Position numbers and translations under genes: made by a program. From assembly GCA_045106475.1 (NCBI GenBank), contig JBGCEO010000025.1, positions 140,019 to 204,018 on the forward strand: a stretch of 64,000 bases of DNA. The letters run 5' to 3'. Shown in pieces: positions 1 to 8,554 of this stretch. Origin of the DNA: Granulosicoccus sp045106475 (GTDB lineage Bacteria > Pseudomonadota > Gammaproteobacteria > Granulosicoccales > Granulosicoccaceae). The notes under the pieces are model-generated. The model saw only the letters and a list, made by a program, of their open reading frames with translations, ran no database searches and was not told where the DNA came from. The number at the start of each line of letters is the position of its first letter. Positions within the stretch are counted from its first letter, which is position 1.

Positions 1-2536
1 CCCGGGGATCGCACGCGGCGAACAACCAATACGACTAGACTACTGTTTCAATTCTCCATTACCAGGACCATTCCGTATTCACGCTCTACCTGACTCAGTA
101 CTGGGTTTACCCGTGGTGGCGCTGGCTAATGAGATTGCGGACGCACTACCAGAAGCTAACGTCTTACTGGCTGCTCAACCAGGGGCCGGCAAAAGTACCG
201 GTCTACCACTGGCGTTGCTACTCAATGGCAATCTGCCAGGTAAAATCATTGTCTTGGAACCCCGTCGATTGGCTGCGCGATCGGTTGCACAACGTCTTGC
301 TCTACACCTGGGCGAAAAAGTGGGTCAACGGGTGGGGCTGCGAATGCGCGCCGAAACCCGCGTTTCAGCTAATACACAACTCACAGTAGTAACAGAAGGT
401 GTGCTTACACGCCTACTCCAGGAAGATCCAAGCCTGGAGGGAGTGGCGCTTGTGATCTTTGATGAATTTCATGAGCGCAGTCTGCATGCCGACCTGGGAT
501 TGGCTTTGTGTCTAGAAGTACAACAGGCCTTACGCGATGATCTACGCCTTCTATTGATGTCAGCCACCTTGGATACTGATCAACTGCAAACTCAATTGCG
601 GGATGTACAACAGTTCCGGTGTTCGGTCAGACAGTTTCCCGTTGACATCATCTGGGTAGGCGAGCAATCAAAACCTTTAGCTCAGCGCGTGGTACAAACG
701 GTGCTGACTGCCATTGGCGAGCGCGAAGGTGATGTGTTGGTCTTTCTACCCGGGGTGGCCGAAATCAATCGAACAGCCAGCTTATTAGAGCCACGGCTTG
801 ATAACACAACCGAAGTACATCGCTTGCACAGCGGTATTGCACTCAAGGCCCAACTCAAAGCCACCTGCCCGGCCACCAATCAAATTAGGCGAGTGATTCT
901 TGCAACGAGTCTTGCTGAGACTTCCCTAACCATCGATGGTGTGCGTATCGTGATCGATTCAGGAGTCGAGCGTCGTGGGCGAATAGACGGCAGCACCGGC
1001 GCCCAACGGCTTGAAACCGTTATGGCCAGCCAGGCAAGCGCTACTCAACGTGCCGGACGTGCAGGTAGAACCTCAGCCGGCACCTGCTATCGACTATGGA
1101 GCGAGTCAGGGCATTCACGACGCCCCAGCCAATGGCAGCCAGAAATTCATCGCGCTGATCTTGCCCCTCTGCTCCTGCAGCTTGGGCTCTGGGGTGCATC
1201 GAGCGACAGTAACTTGCCCTGGTTGGACGCACCACCGACTGCGAGTTTGGCAAGAGCTGAGGCACTGCTAACTAGACTAGGCCTATGGAAGCAAGGCCAG
1301 CTCACAGCAAGAGGCAGAACCGTTGCTGCTCTGCCAGTCCACCCCCGCCATGGTCATATGCTGTTGTGGGCCGCTGAAAGAGGTTCCGCAGCACTGGCTT
1401 GTCACCTTACTGTTCTACTGGAAGAGCAAACGCGAGGTCGGGATACCGTTGATTTAGAACCCTTATTAAACCAATCACTGCCATCATCTTTACAGAGCCG
1501 CGCGGATTCGCTAAACCGTCTACTCATTACTGAGCGAGCGCAAACCAATGCACCCTCAGCAGCGGTGGTATTAGCTCAAGCCTATCCGGATTGGATCGCG
1601 CAACGACGATCCGGTGAGCCAGGTAGATTTGCGTTAGCCTGCGGCGCCGGAGTTACGATCAATACTGAAGATAGCCTGGCACATTGCCAGTGGCTTAGCG
1701 CCGCGCAACTGGGAGGCGCAGACAATCAGCTTCGCATCTTCAAAGGGTTGCAGTTGAACATTGAAGAGTTGGAGCGTTATTCGCCGCAGCTCTTTGTCAA
1801 TCAACGTCATATAGATTGGGATCAGAGGCAGCAACGTGTACTCGCAGAGAACCGGATTTTACTCGGCAAACTCACTGTGGAGTCCGGACCACTTCGAAAC
1901 TTGAGTGGGAGTGATAAGGCAAAAGCTCTTTTAGCAGGTATACAGCAACAGAGTATAGAGTGCTTGCCATGGAGCGATAACTGCCGCGAATGGCAGGCGC
2001 GAGTTCAAAGAATGCATGCTTTACAGAACTCGGCACAATCAAGTGATTGGCCTTTAGTTGATGACGCAACACTCATAGCCACACTTGAGCACTGGCTTTT
2101 GCCTTGGTTGGATGGCCTCGGATCCATCAAGGCATTGCAACAGTTGGATCTCTATAAAGTCCTGAATGCCATGCTGGACTACCGTCAACAGGCGTTGCTG
2201 GACCAATGGTTACCGTTGCGCTATACCGTTCCCAGCGGCTCTACTATAAAATTAAGCTACGTAAAACCCGGCAACCCGGTACTCTCTGTGCGTCTTCAGG
2301 AAATGCTGGGATGCGCGGAAAATCCAACAATAGCGCAGGGCAAAATTCCACTCACGGTAGAACTGCTATCACCCGCCAGACGACCAGTGCAAGTAACTAC
2401 TGATCTTGCTAACTTCTGGAGCAATAGCTATCCGGCAGTGAAGAAAGACATGGCAGGGCGATACCCTAAACATAGTTGGCCGGATGACCCACTGACCGCC
2501 AAGGCAACCTCTCATGCAAAGCGTCGCAAAAGGTAA
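1..2536 (+). CDS. hrpB: ATP-dependent helicase HrpB (5' end unresolved)
   Basis: DExH-box RNA/DNA helicase of the HrpB family. Counting from the GTG at 113, Walker A GAGKST is at residues 24-29, the DEFH box at 117-120 and SAT at 150-152. The QRAGRAGR motif of helicase motif VI follows, then the HA2-type middle region and the HrpB C-terminal domain. At 807 residues it is nearly full family length. GTG 113 is probably not the true start: the frame is open back to base 1, and the codons just upstream (83-112) read like the usual family N-terminus before the Walker loop (a Leu-Pro dipeptide then a short helix). No ATG lies in frame upstream, but an ATT at 77 is preceded by AGGA. Its cellular role in the family is poorly defined. 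It ends 19 bases before the convergent LacI gene, so it is not part of the operon that follows. Confidence 0.93.
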   Translation, partial: PGIARGEQPIRLDYCFNSPLPGPFRIHALPDSVLGLPVVALANEIADALPEANVLLAAQPGAGKSTGLPLALLLNGNLPGKIIVLEPRRLAARSVAQRLALHLGEKVGQRVGLRMRAETRVSANTQLTVVTEGVLTRLLQEDPSLEGVALVIFDEFHERSLHADLGLALCLEVQQALRDDLRLLLMSATLDTDQLQTQLRDVQQFRCSVRQFPVDIIWVGEQSKPLAQRVVQTVLTAIGEREGDVLVFLPGVAEINRTASLLEPRLDNTTEVHRLHSGIALKAQLKATCPATNQIRRVILATSLAETSLTIDGVRIVIDSGVERRGRIDGSTGAQRLETVMASQASATQRAGRAGRTSAGTCYRLWSESGHSRRPSQWQPEIHRADLAPLLLQLGLWGASSDSNLPWLDAPPTASLARAEALLTRLGLWKQGQLTARGRTVAALPVHPRHGHMLLWAAERGSAALACHLTVLLEEQTRGRDTVDLEPLLNQSLPSSLQSRADSLNRLLITERAQTNAPSAAVVLAQAYPDWIAQRRSGEPGRFALACGAGVTINTEDSLAHCQWLSAAQLGGADNQLRIFKGLQLNIEELERYSPQLFVNQRHIDWDQRQQRVLAENRILLGKLTVESGPLRNLSGSDKAKALLAGIQQQSIECLPWSDNCREWQARVQRMHALQNSAQSSDWPLVDDATLIATLEHWLLPWLDGLGSIKALQQLDLYKVLNAMLDYRQQALLDQWLPLRYTVPSGSTIKLSYVKPGNPVLSVRLQEMLGCAENPTIAQGKIPLTVELLSPARRPVQVTTDLANFWSNSYPAVKKDMAGRYPKHSWPDDPLTAKATSHAKRRKR

Positions 2537-2555
2537 ATACGCCTACAAACTGATG

Positions 2556-3599
2556 TCAGGATTTTGCCGGTAGTCTGGTGCTATCTCGCATGCTAAGCGA
2601 TACCTCTAGCGGAAATCGCTTTGCCTCACGCTTTGTATGTTCATTGTCCAGAAGCCTCACGACCAATTCTGCAGCAACGCGTCCTACCTCAGCTGGATCA
2701 AAGCTTACTGTAGAAATTGCCGGATTCGCATAGCGCGATACTTCAAAGTTTCCAAAACCCGCGACGCCTACATCATCCGGTATTCGTACTCCCTGCTCCT
2801 GCAATGCAGTCATCACACCAAACGCAGGAGAATCCGATACACAAAATACGCAATCGATATCATCGTAATACTGCTTTAGATTCTGACCAATCTGATAGCC
2901 ATCCTTTATGGACATTGGTGGCGTACCGAATCGAATCATCCGGTGCGCAGATAATCCCGCGTCGCTCATCGCTTTTCTATACCCCTCCCTGCGAGCAGCT
3001 CCACGCGTCCACTGATCGTTGGTTTCACAGAGGAACGCAATGTTCCGATAGCCGAGTTGAATCAGTTGCTCTGTCATACTGTATGCAGCCTGCTCGTTTG
3101 AGAACCCAACCGTATAGCCAATGGGCCGCTCAGGTGTCTCCCACAACTGCACCACTGGCACCTGCGCATGCTTCAGTAATTTGATAGTTCGGGGAGTATG
3201 CCCATCGTAAGTTAACACTATCGCTTCCGGGCGCCGCTTTAACAAACCCTCCACCAGCTGCTCTTCGCGCTTAATGGAGTAATCTGTATGCCCCAGCAAA
3301 ATCTGTAATCCGGTGCTTTCGATGGTCTCAGTCAAGGCCTGCACCATCTTGCCATAATGCACATTGTTAAGCGACGGTACCAGAGTTGCAACAAAGGCTG
3401 AACGCTTGGAAGATAAACTACCGGCCATTTGGTCTGGCACGTAGTTAAGCTTGGCTACTATAGCCAGGATACGTTCACGCGTACTGTCTGAGACAGTGCC
3501 GTCTTTACGCAACGCGCGCGACACAGTCATACGGGACACTCCCGCAGCCTGCGCCACGTCTTCCATCGTCACCGGATTAGACTTAGAATTGCGCCTCAT
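2556..3599 (-). CDS. LacI-family transcriptional repressor
   Basis: A 347-residue regulator with a typical N-terminal LacI helix-turn-helix (about residues 11-31, motif VSRMTVSRAL) followed by a periplasmic-binding-protein-like effector domain. It is the last gene of the sugar-type operon read from 11036 down to here, so it is likely the local repressor that senses the imported sugar or sugar acid. A LacI-type palindrome with a central CG lies at 11086-11105 in the operon leader and is the best candidate operator. Some LacI regulators of gluconate and related acids use very similar sites, which agrees with the lactonase and hydroxypyruvate isomerase neighbours. The effector cannot be read from the sequence. 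Confidence 0.93.
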   Translation of the reverse strand: MRRNSKSNPVTMEDVAQAAGVSRMTVSRALRKDGTVSDSTRERILAIVAKLNYVPDQMAGSLSSKRSAFVATLVPSLNNVHYGKMVQALTETIESTGLQILLGHTDYSIKREEQLVEGLLKRRPEAIVLTYDGHTPRTIKLLKHAQVPVVQLWETPERPIGYTVGFSNEQAAYSMTEQLIQLGYRNIAFLCETNDQWTRGAARREGYRKAMSDAGLSAHRMIRFGTPPMSIKDGYQIGQNLKQYYDDIDCVFCVSDSPAFGVMTALQEQGVRIPDDVGVAGFGNFEVSRYANPAISTVSFDPAEVGRVAAELVVRLLDNEHTKREAKRFPLEVSLSMRDSTRLPAKS

Positions 3600-3716
3600 G
3601 GGATAAATGCTGCTCTTTACCCGTCAATTGTAAGTGATTCAGAGCAAGCGATGGGTAAGAATTATAAATAGTGCTCGCCCTAGCAGCTTTGGACGTTGCT
3701 CGACTAGCGGCTAGCC

Positions 3717-4496
3717 TTAGCTATCCCGAAACTTACTCATCCAGGACAATCCGGCCTCAACCGTTTGCCCACGCGGCTTGTATTCAGCACCAATGAAACC
3801 TGTATAACCGGCATCCTGCAGTACGCTGAGCAGATACGGGTAATTCAGTTCTCCAACATCGGGTTCACCACGATCATGTACAGCTGAAATCTGAATGTGC
3901 CCAAAGTAGTTACAGTAGTCTCTTATTAGCGTTTCCAAATCACCTTGCACGATTTGAGCGTGAAAAAAGTCAAACATCAACTTAAGATTGTCAGCCTCAA
4001 CCTTGTCAATGATTGAAACTGCATGCTCTACGGTATTGAAATGATAGTTTTGTACGGCTCTTGGATTTAAGGGTTCAATAACTACTGTTTTACCGTGCTG
4101 CGCTGCCTTGTCGCAGGCATATTTCAAGTTATCGCAATAAACCTGTTCGGCATCAGCAGCACCACCTGTTAGTCCTGCTACAACATTGATGTTTGCAGCA
4201 TCAATCACTATCGCATAGTCGATGGCCTGATCAATCAATGAACGCGCGAGTTCCTGCTTTCCCGGCAAGGCGGCAACACCGAAATCGCCCGAACCATCTT
4301 GCCCCAAGGCGGTGTTGATCCCGACCATTGGCAAACCAGTTTGTAACAGCACCTCTTTAATATCATGAGCGTCATTATCATATGGAAAATGACATTCAAC
4401 TGCGTCAAAACCAGCCTGATGGGCAGCCTGAATACGCTCAGCTAATGGCAGGGAATCCCATAAAAAACCAATATTAGCGGAGAGTTTGAAGTTCAT
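3717..4496 (-). CDS. hyi: Hydroxypyruvate isomerase family TIM-barrel protein
   Basis: A 259-residue xylose-isomerase-like TIM barrel of the Hyi family, which interconverts hydroxypyruvate and tartronate semialdehyde or acts on related keto sugars. The two metal-binding glutamates expected for the family are visible: Glu141 in VVIEPLNP and Glu238 in IGAEYKPRG. Length matches the family. It lies between the LacI gene and the lactonase gene in the same operon, so a role in breakdown of a sugar acid or of a two- to three-carbon product is likely. Exact substrate is inference; other members of this fold are tagatose or erythrulose isomerases. Confidence 0.85.
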   Translation of the reverse strand: MNFKLSANIGFLWDSLPLAERIQAAHQAGFDAVECHFPYDNDAHDIKEVLLQTGLPMVGINTALGQDGSGDFGVAALPGKQELARSLIDQAIDYAIVIDAANINVVAGLTGGAADAEQVYCDNLKYACDKAAQHGKTVVIEPLNPRAVQNYHFNTVEHAVSIIDKVEADNLKLMFDFFHAQIVQGDLETLIRDYCNYFGHIQISAVHDRGEPDVGELNYPYLLSVLQDAGYTGFIGAEYKPRGQTVEAGLSWMSKFRDS

Positions 4497-4561
4497 CTTT
4501 ACAGTGGGCTCTTATCAGGTGGTCTGACAAACCGATCAACGATTTAGCAATCGGTTTGTAA

Positions 4562-5698
4562 TTACAGAAAGCGAATGTAATTGGGCGCAGGAATGCTGAA
4601 CTCAGCACCGGTAGCTTCAATTAATCCAGTTTCGATGCTTCGTTTAAATAGAGTTAACGTGGACGAATCCTGATTAGCAACAATCACAGCGCTTCCACAA
4701 GGTGTTATAGCAAAATGCCTTGGAAATTTACCGCCGGTAGGTACGAGTCCTATCCGCTCCAGCTGCCCATCATCGAGTACCTTGAATATGGCCAGAGAAT
4801 TGTCACCGCGGTTTGACACATAAAGAAAACGCGCATCGGGTGAGAGCTTGATTTCGGACACATAGGATGTTTGCTCTCGATTTTCAAGCGTTGACACATA
4901 CTGAATGGGCAACAGCCGTTCTTTAACACTATCCGGGTCTGATGCATCGAGCTTTGCCACGCAAACGGTATTGAATAACTCGTTGGATATATAGCAAATG
5001 TCCAACTCTGGATGCATCGCCATATGTCGCGGACCTGAACCTGCTTCAAACTTGATATGTGTGTCGGGAACAAGCCGCTTTTCTGCCGGATTATACTTGT
5101 ACTGAAACACAGCGTTCTCTCCCAAATCGGGAATGAACACCCAGTCTCCCCAGAAATGCGCGCAATGCGCATGTGGACCGACCTGTCGATTTTCCCAATG
5201 ATCTTCACGGTATTCAACCTGGCGCCACTCGCCCTCACTTCGATAGAGTTGTTTGAAACTCTGAACCACACTGCCAAGCTTGCCGCGTTCATCAACCTCT
5301 ACAACATCAATTATTGCATCCCAATAATTAATGACAATAGCGATGTCCTTCTGCGGCGACATTGAAAGGTAGCAGGTTGATTTACCGGATGCCTTGAATG
5401 AGCCTTCTAGATCAAGCCCCTCTTCTGTAACTGAATATTGCAACACCTCACCGTTGTCTTGAATGGTCTCCACGATGGCATACATCATCTGTCCATTGCT
5501 ATGTGGTATCAGCACTGCGGGATTTAACGCAGCTGTTGCTGTACGCATAGCAAGCATGCCATCTTTGCCAATGGTCATCGAGTAGATGCCTTCTCCGGAT
5601 GTAGGCGCATAAGGCTGATGGGCCAATGCGTCAAGATCCGTGTACGTACCTACAAGAAATTGATATTCTTTTTCGAGTTTGATTGATACTTCTGACAT
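4562..5698 (-). CDS. Lactonase family beta-propeller protein (6-phosphogluconolactonase-like)
   Basis: A 378-residue cytoplasmic protein of the 7-bladed propeller lactonase family (YbhE/Pgl type). Repeated blades are visible, and conserved segments include GPHAHC (about 175), GSGPRHMAMHP (about 220) and KFPRHFAITPCG near the C-terminus. Those His/Arg positions are the ones conserved in the family. No signal peptide is present. It presumably opens a sugar lactone produced by the dehydrogenase encoded next to it (5748-6485). It is longer at the N-terminus than Pgl but otherwise ordinary. Co-directional with, and 49 bases after, the dehydrogenase gene. Confidence 0.87.
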   Translation of the reverse strand: MSEVSIKLEKEYQFLVGTYTDLDALAHQPYAPTSGEGIYSMTIGKDGMLAMRTATAALNPAVLIPHSNGQMMYAIVETIQDNGEVLQYSVTEEGLDLEGSFKASGKSTCYLSMSPQKDIAIVINYWDAIIDVVEVDERGKLGSVVQSFKQLYRSEGEWRQVEYREDHWENRQVGPHAHCAHFWGDWVFIPDLGENAVFQYKYNPAEKRLVPDTHIKFEAGSGPRHMAMHPELDICYISNELFNTVCVAKLDASDPDSVKERLLPIQYVSTLENREQTSYVSEIKLSPDARFLYVSNRGDNSLAIFKVLDDGQLERIGLVPTGGKFPRHFAITPCGSAVIVANQDSSTLTLFKRSIETGLIEATGAEFSIPAPNYIRFL

Positions 5699-5747
5699 TG
5701 CGTTGTGACCCGTAATCTTCTAAACGTTTTTACTGTTTTATTTATAT

Positions 5748-6485
5748 TTAACCGCGACCGACAAACGGCATACCGTTAGCCATCACAGTCATGTTCAAGA
5801 CATTTGCTTCAGGCGGCAGGCCAACCATGTACAAAATCGCATCGCATACTGGTTTTACGCTAATGGTGGGCTCACCCAGCATTGAACCATTTGCCTGCAA
5901 CACGCCTTGAGCCATGGCATCTCCCATACTTGAACTAATGTTACCCAGATCTATCTGGCTACAGCTGATTCCGAAGCGACGACCGTCCAGCGACAGGGAT
6001 TTGGTCAATCCGGTAATTGCGTGTTTGGTACACGTATAAGGTGATGAATAGAGTCGCGGCGTAGTCGCAGAAACCGAGCCATTGTTAATAATTCGCCCAC
6101 CGGAACTCTGCTTGCGCATCTGCCCAAAAGCTGCACGCGCGCACATGAATGCACCGGACAAGTTGATTGCCACAACCTTGTGCCATTCGTCGAGAGACAG
6201 TTCGTCTACAGGCACTGCGCTAGCCGCCACACCTGCATTATTGAACAGCAGATCAACCTGACCAAAGGCCTCCACTGCGCTTTCAAAAAGGCGCTCTACA
6301 TCCGCCGCCACACTGACATCGCACTCTACAGCCAGAGCACCTGTCTGTATCTCTGCGACTGTTTCTTCCAGTCGAGCTTTAGTTCTGCCTGCGACTACAA
6401 CATGCCAGCCCGCATTGCTTAGCGCTATGGCCACGGCCTTTCCAATACCTGCACCACCGCCAGTAATGACTGCTACTTGTTTCAT
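5748..6485 (-). CDS. Short-chain dehydrogenase/reductase (SDR)
   Basis: A 245-residue classical SDR. It has the nucleotide-binding glycine motif TGGGAGIG at the N-terminus, NNAG at about residue 86, and a catalytic Ser followed by Tyr-x-x-x-Lys (YTCTK). The ending lacks the usual dinucleotide-binding DGG tail and reads GMPFVGRG. In this operon, between the permeases and the lactonase, it most likely oxidises the imported sugar to a lactone for the next enzyme. Substrate and cofactor preference are not determinable from the sequence. Confidence 0.9.
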   Translation of the reverse strand: MKQVAVITGGGAGIGKAVAIALSNAGWHVVVAGRTKARLEETVAEIQTGALAVECDVSVAADVERLFESAVEAFGQVDLLFNNAGVAASAVPVDELSLDEWHKVVAINLSGAFMCARAAFGQMRKQSSGGRIINNGSVSATTPRLYSSPYTCTKHAITGLTKSLSLDGRRFGISCSQIDLGNISSSMGDAMAQGVLQANGSMLGEPTISVKPVCDAILYMVGLPPEANVLNMTVMANGMPFVGRG

Positions 6486-6547
6486 TGATAGTTATTCCGC
6501 ATTCCTGCTTTTTTTATTAGTTATCTTTCTTCTATCACTTGCTTCGT

Positions 6548-7486
6548 CTAACCCTTTACAGCGCCAGCCGTCATACCAGTGATAATTTGTCGCGATGCAA
6601 ACAGGGTAAAGATGATGGGCGGAATTGCGAGTAGCATTCCAGTTGCCATGATCACGCCCCACTCGACATTAAATTCAGACATGTTGTTTACGATGAGGAT
6701 GGGCACTGTCTTGGTGTCACGATCAGACAAAGCAGAAGCCAATAAGTATTCGTTCCAGGCGATTCTGAAAGTGAATATTGCAGCAGCAGCCAGACCAGGC
6801 TTGATCAAAGGCAACACCACTTTAAAAAATACTTGAAAAGGTCCAGCCCCATCCATACGGGCGGCCTCCTCCAATTGTCTTGGTACCTGCACGATGAAGC
6901 TTTGCAATATCCAGATAACAAAAGGCAGATTCATGGCTATGTATATGAGAATAATGCCCGAGTGCGTACCGGCAAGGCAGACATCGCCACGACCACCAAA
7001 ATTGTCGCGTATCAAGGCTCCCAGCCATGATGCTTTTGATATACAAAATTCGTTATTCCAAAGTCCAAATACAGGCACCAGCAAAACCGCAGGAGGTACC
7101 ATTCGCACCATCAGGGTGGTGGCGGAAGCCGTGTCTCTGCCCATGAATCGAAACCGCACAAGCGCATAGGCGGCCATGCAGCCAATGATCAAGGTCAACA
7201 CCGTTGACACCAGTGCAATGATCAACGAGTTGATAAATGCACCGCCAAATTTTAGCGAGCAGTAATCCAGATGCTCAAGCTCGTAAGGCAGAATATCGCA
7301 GAGCGCAGTCTCGTAATTTTGAATCGTAGGCATGAACAGCAAGCCACTCGTGCCAGAGATGATGTCAACATCGAGCTTGAACGAATTGATCAGCATCAAA
7401 GCGATTGGCCCAACCGCCATGATTATCAACATCACGATTACTACATAGAACGATGGGTGCTGAGCTTTTTCGATAGGTGCAGCCAT
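6548..7486 (-). CDS. Carbohydrate ABC transporter permease (MalG type)
   Basis: A 312-residue inner-membrane permease of the MalG/UgpE class with about six hydrophobic segments. The cytoplasmic EAA loop that docks the ATPase is visible as EEAARMDGAGPFQVFFKVVLP. It has a larger periplasmic loop than MalG (roughly residues 45-80 and 140-170, with several cysteines: CDILPYELEHLDYC, EFCISK, GDVCLAG), which is unusual for this class. Its ATG shares one base with the stop of the upstream permease (TAATG), so the two are translationally coupled. Partner of the permease at 7486-8397, the binding protein at 8555 and the ATPase at 9945. Confidence 0.92.
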   Translation of the reverse strand: MAAPIEKAQHPSFYVVIVMLIIMAVGPIALMLINSFKLDVDIISGTSGLLFMPTIQNYETALCDILPYELEHLDYCSLKFGGAFINSLIIALVSTVLTLIIGCMAAYALVRFRFMGRDTASATTLMVRMVPPAVLLVPVFGLWNNEFCISKASWLGALIRDNFGGRGDVCLAGTHSGIILIYIAMNLPFVIWILQSFIVQVPRQLEEAARMDGAGPFQVFFKVVLPLIKPGLAAAAIFTFRIAWNEYLLASALSDRDTKTVPILIVNNMSEFNVEWGVIMATGMLLAIPPIIFTLFASRQIITGMTAGAVKG

Positions 7487-8397
7487 TACACTAATTCCTC
7501 TGCAATTCGTCGTGCCTTGGCTGCCCGATACTCAAGCCAACGGTTGTAGACCAGCATCAGCACTGTAAGCAAGAGCAACATCATCAATAGATAGTTTGAC
7601 ATTGCAGCAGCCACGCCAAGCTCTCTAAACTCGGTTGCGGTCCTTGAAATGCGTAGCGCGAGTATTTCTGTAGATAGGCCCGGACCACCCTCAGTCATGA
7701 CTAATATCACCTCCAGAACCTTAAAAGCGTCAATCAGTCTGAGAAGCGCGGTAACAATCAGTACCGGCATCATTAAGGGTAACTTGATATGGATGATCTG
7801 CTGCCAGCCAGTAGCACCGTCTATCCGAGCCGCCTCCAGGGCAGATCTTGGCAAGGATTGTAAGGCTGCCAAAGCCAATATAAATATGAACGGGGTCCAC
7901 TGCCAGATATCGGCGATGATGACAGATAACAACGCGTGCTGACCCAGCCAATCGACTGATCCAAGCCCAACTGACTTTAACGTCGAGTTAAAAACACCTA
8001 GCGTAGGGTGGTACATATAACGCCAGATCAGACCTACGACCACGGGCGCTATCATCATCGGCAGAATAAACAGGGTTCTTAACACTGACATTCCGCGCAA
8101 ATTTCTATCCAGCAACAATGCAAGTCCGACACCTATTATCATCTCTACCGTAACAACCGATAATGCAAATTTGAGTGTGACACCCGCACTTTCGCGAAAG
8201 CTCGGATCACTCCAAAGAGCAATATAGTTATCCAAACCTACAAACGTGGACTCGCCTAAGGCTTGACTGGGATCCCAATCCCGAAAACTGCCGTACACCA
8301 TGTAGCCCAATGGATACAGCAATGCCATCGCCATAATGACCAGGGCAGGCGCCAGGAACAGGTACGGTGTGAGCCGGTTAAACGTTGAAGTACTCAT
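7486..8397 (-). CDS. Carbohydrate ABC transporter permease (MalF/UgpA type)
   Basis: A 303-residue permease with six predicted membrane helices. The start LTPYLFLAPALVIMA is typical of UgpA/LacF-type sugar permeases and the EAA loop reads EAARIDGATGWQQIIHIKLP. It pairs with the MalG-type permease whose start codon overlaps this stop. It is separated from the upstream binding-protein gene by 157 bases that contain a strong 10-bp hairpin (8508-8534), an arrangement often used to make more binding protein than permease. Confidence 0.92.
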   Translation of the reverse strand: MSTSTFNRLTPYLFLAPALVIMAMALLYPLGYMVYGSFRDWDPSQALGESTFVGLDNYIALWSDPSFRESAGVTLKFALSVVTVEMIIGVGLALLLDRNLRGMSVLRTLFILPMMIAPVVVGLIWRYMYHPTLGVFNSTLKSVGLGSVDWLGQHALLSVIIADIWQWTPFIFILALAALQSLPRSALEAARIDGATGWQQIIHIKLPLMMPVLIVTALLRLIDAFKVLEVILVMTEGGPGLSTEILALRISRTATEFRELGVAAAMSNYLLMMLLLLTVLMLVYNRWLEYRAAKARRIAEELV

Positions 8398-8507
8398 AAG
8401 TGCATAGCTATCAAATCGACAATCAAGCAGCTAAACCAAAGGGACTAGACGCAAGGACTCATCGACCTTGCAATGAAAGGTACGTAAAACAGTAGATAGG
8501 TTGTCTA

Positions 8508-8534
8508 AAGCGCTTCCCTTGACAGGAAGCGCTT
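8508..8534. promoter_or_regulatory. 10-bp perfect inverted repeat between binding-protein and permease genes
   Basis: AAGCGCTTCC (8508-8517) and GGAAGCGCTT (8525-8534) form a perfect 10-bp stem with a 7-base loop. No U-run follows on the minus strand, so a processing or stabilising hairpin is more likely than a simple terminator. Each arm also contains the self-palindrome AAGCGCTT, a core seen in some LacI-family operators, so a regulatory site is an alternative. Confidence 0.6.
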
Positions 8535-8554
8535 ACCGTTCTCAATGACAGTTA

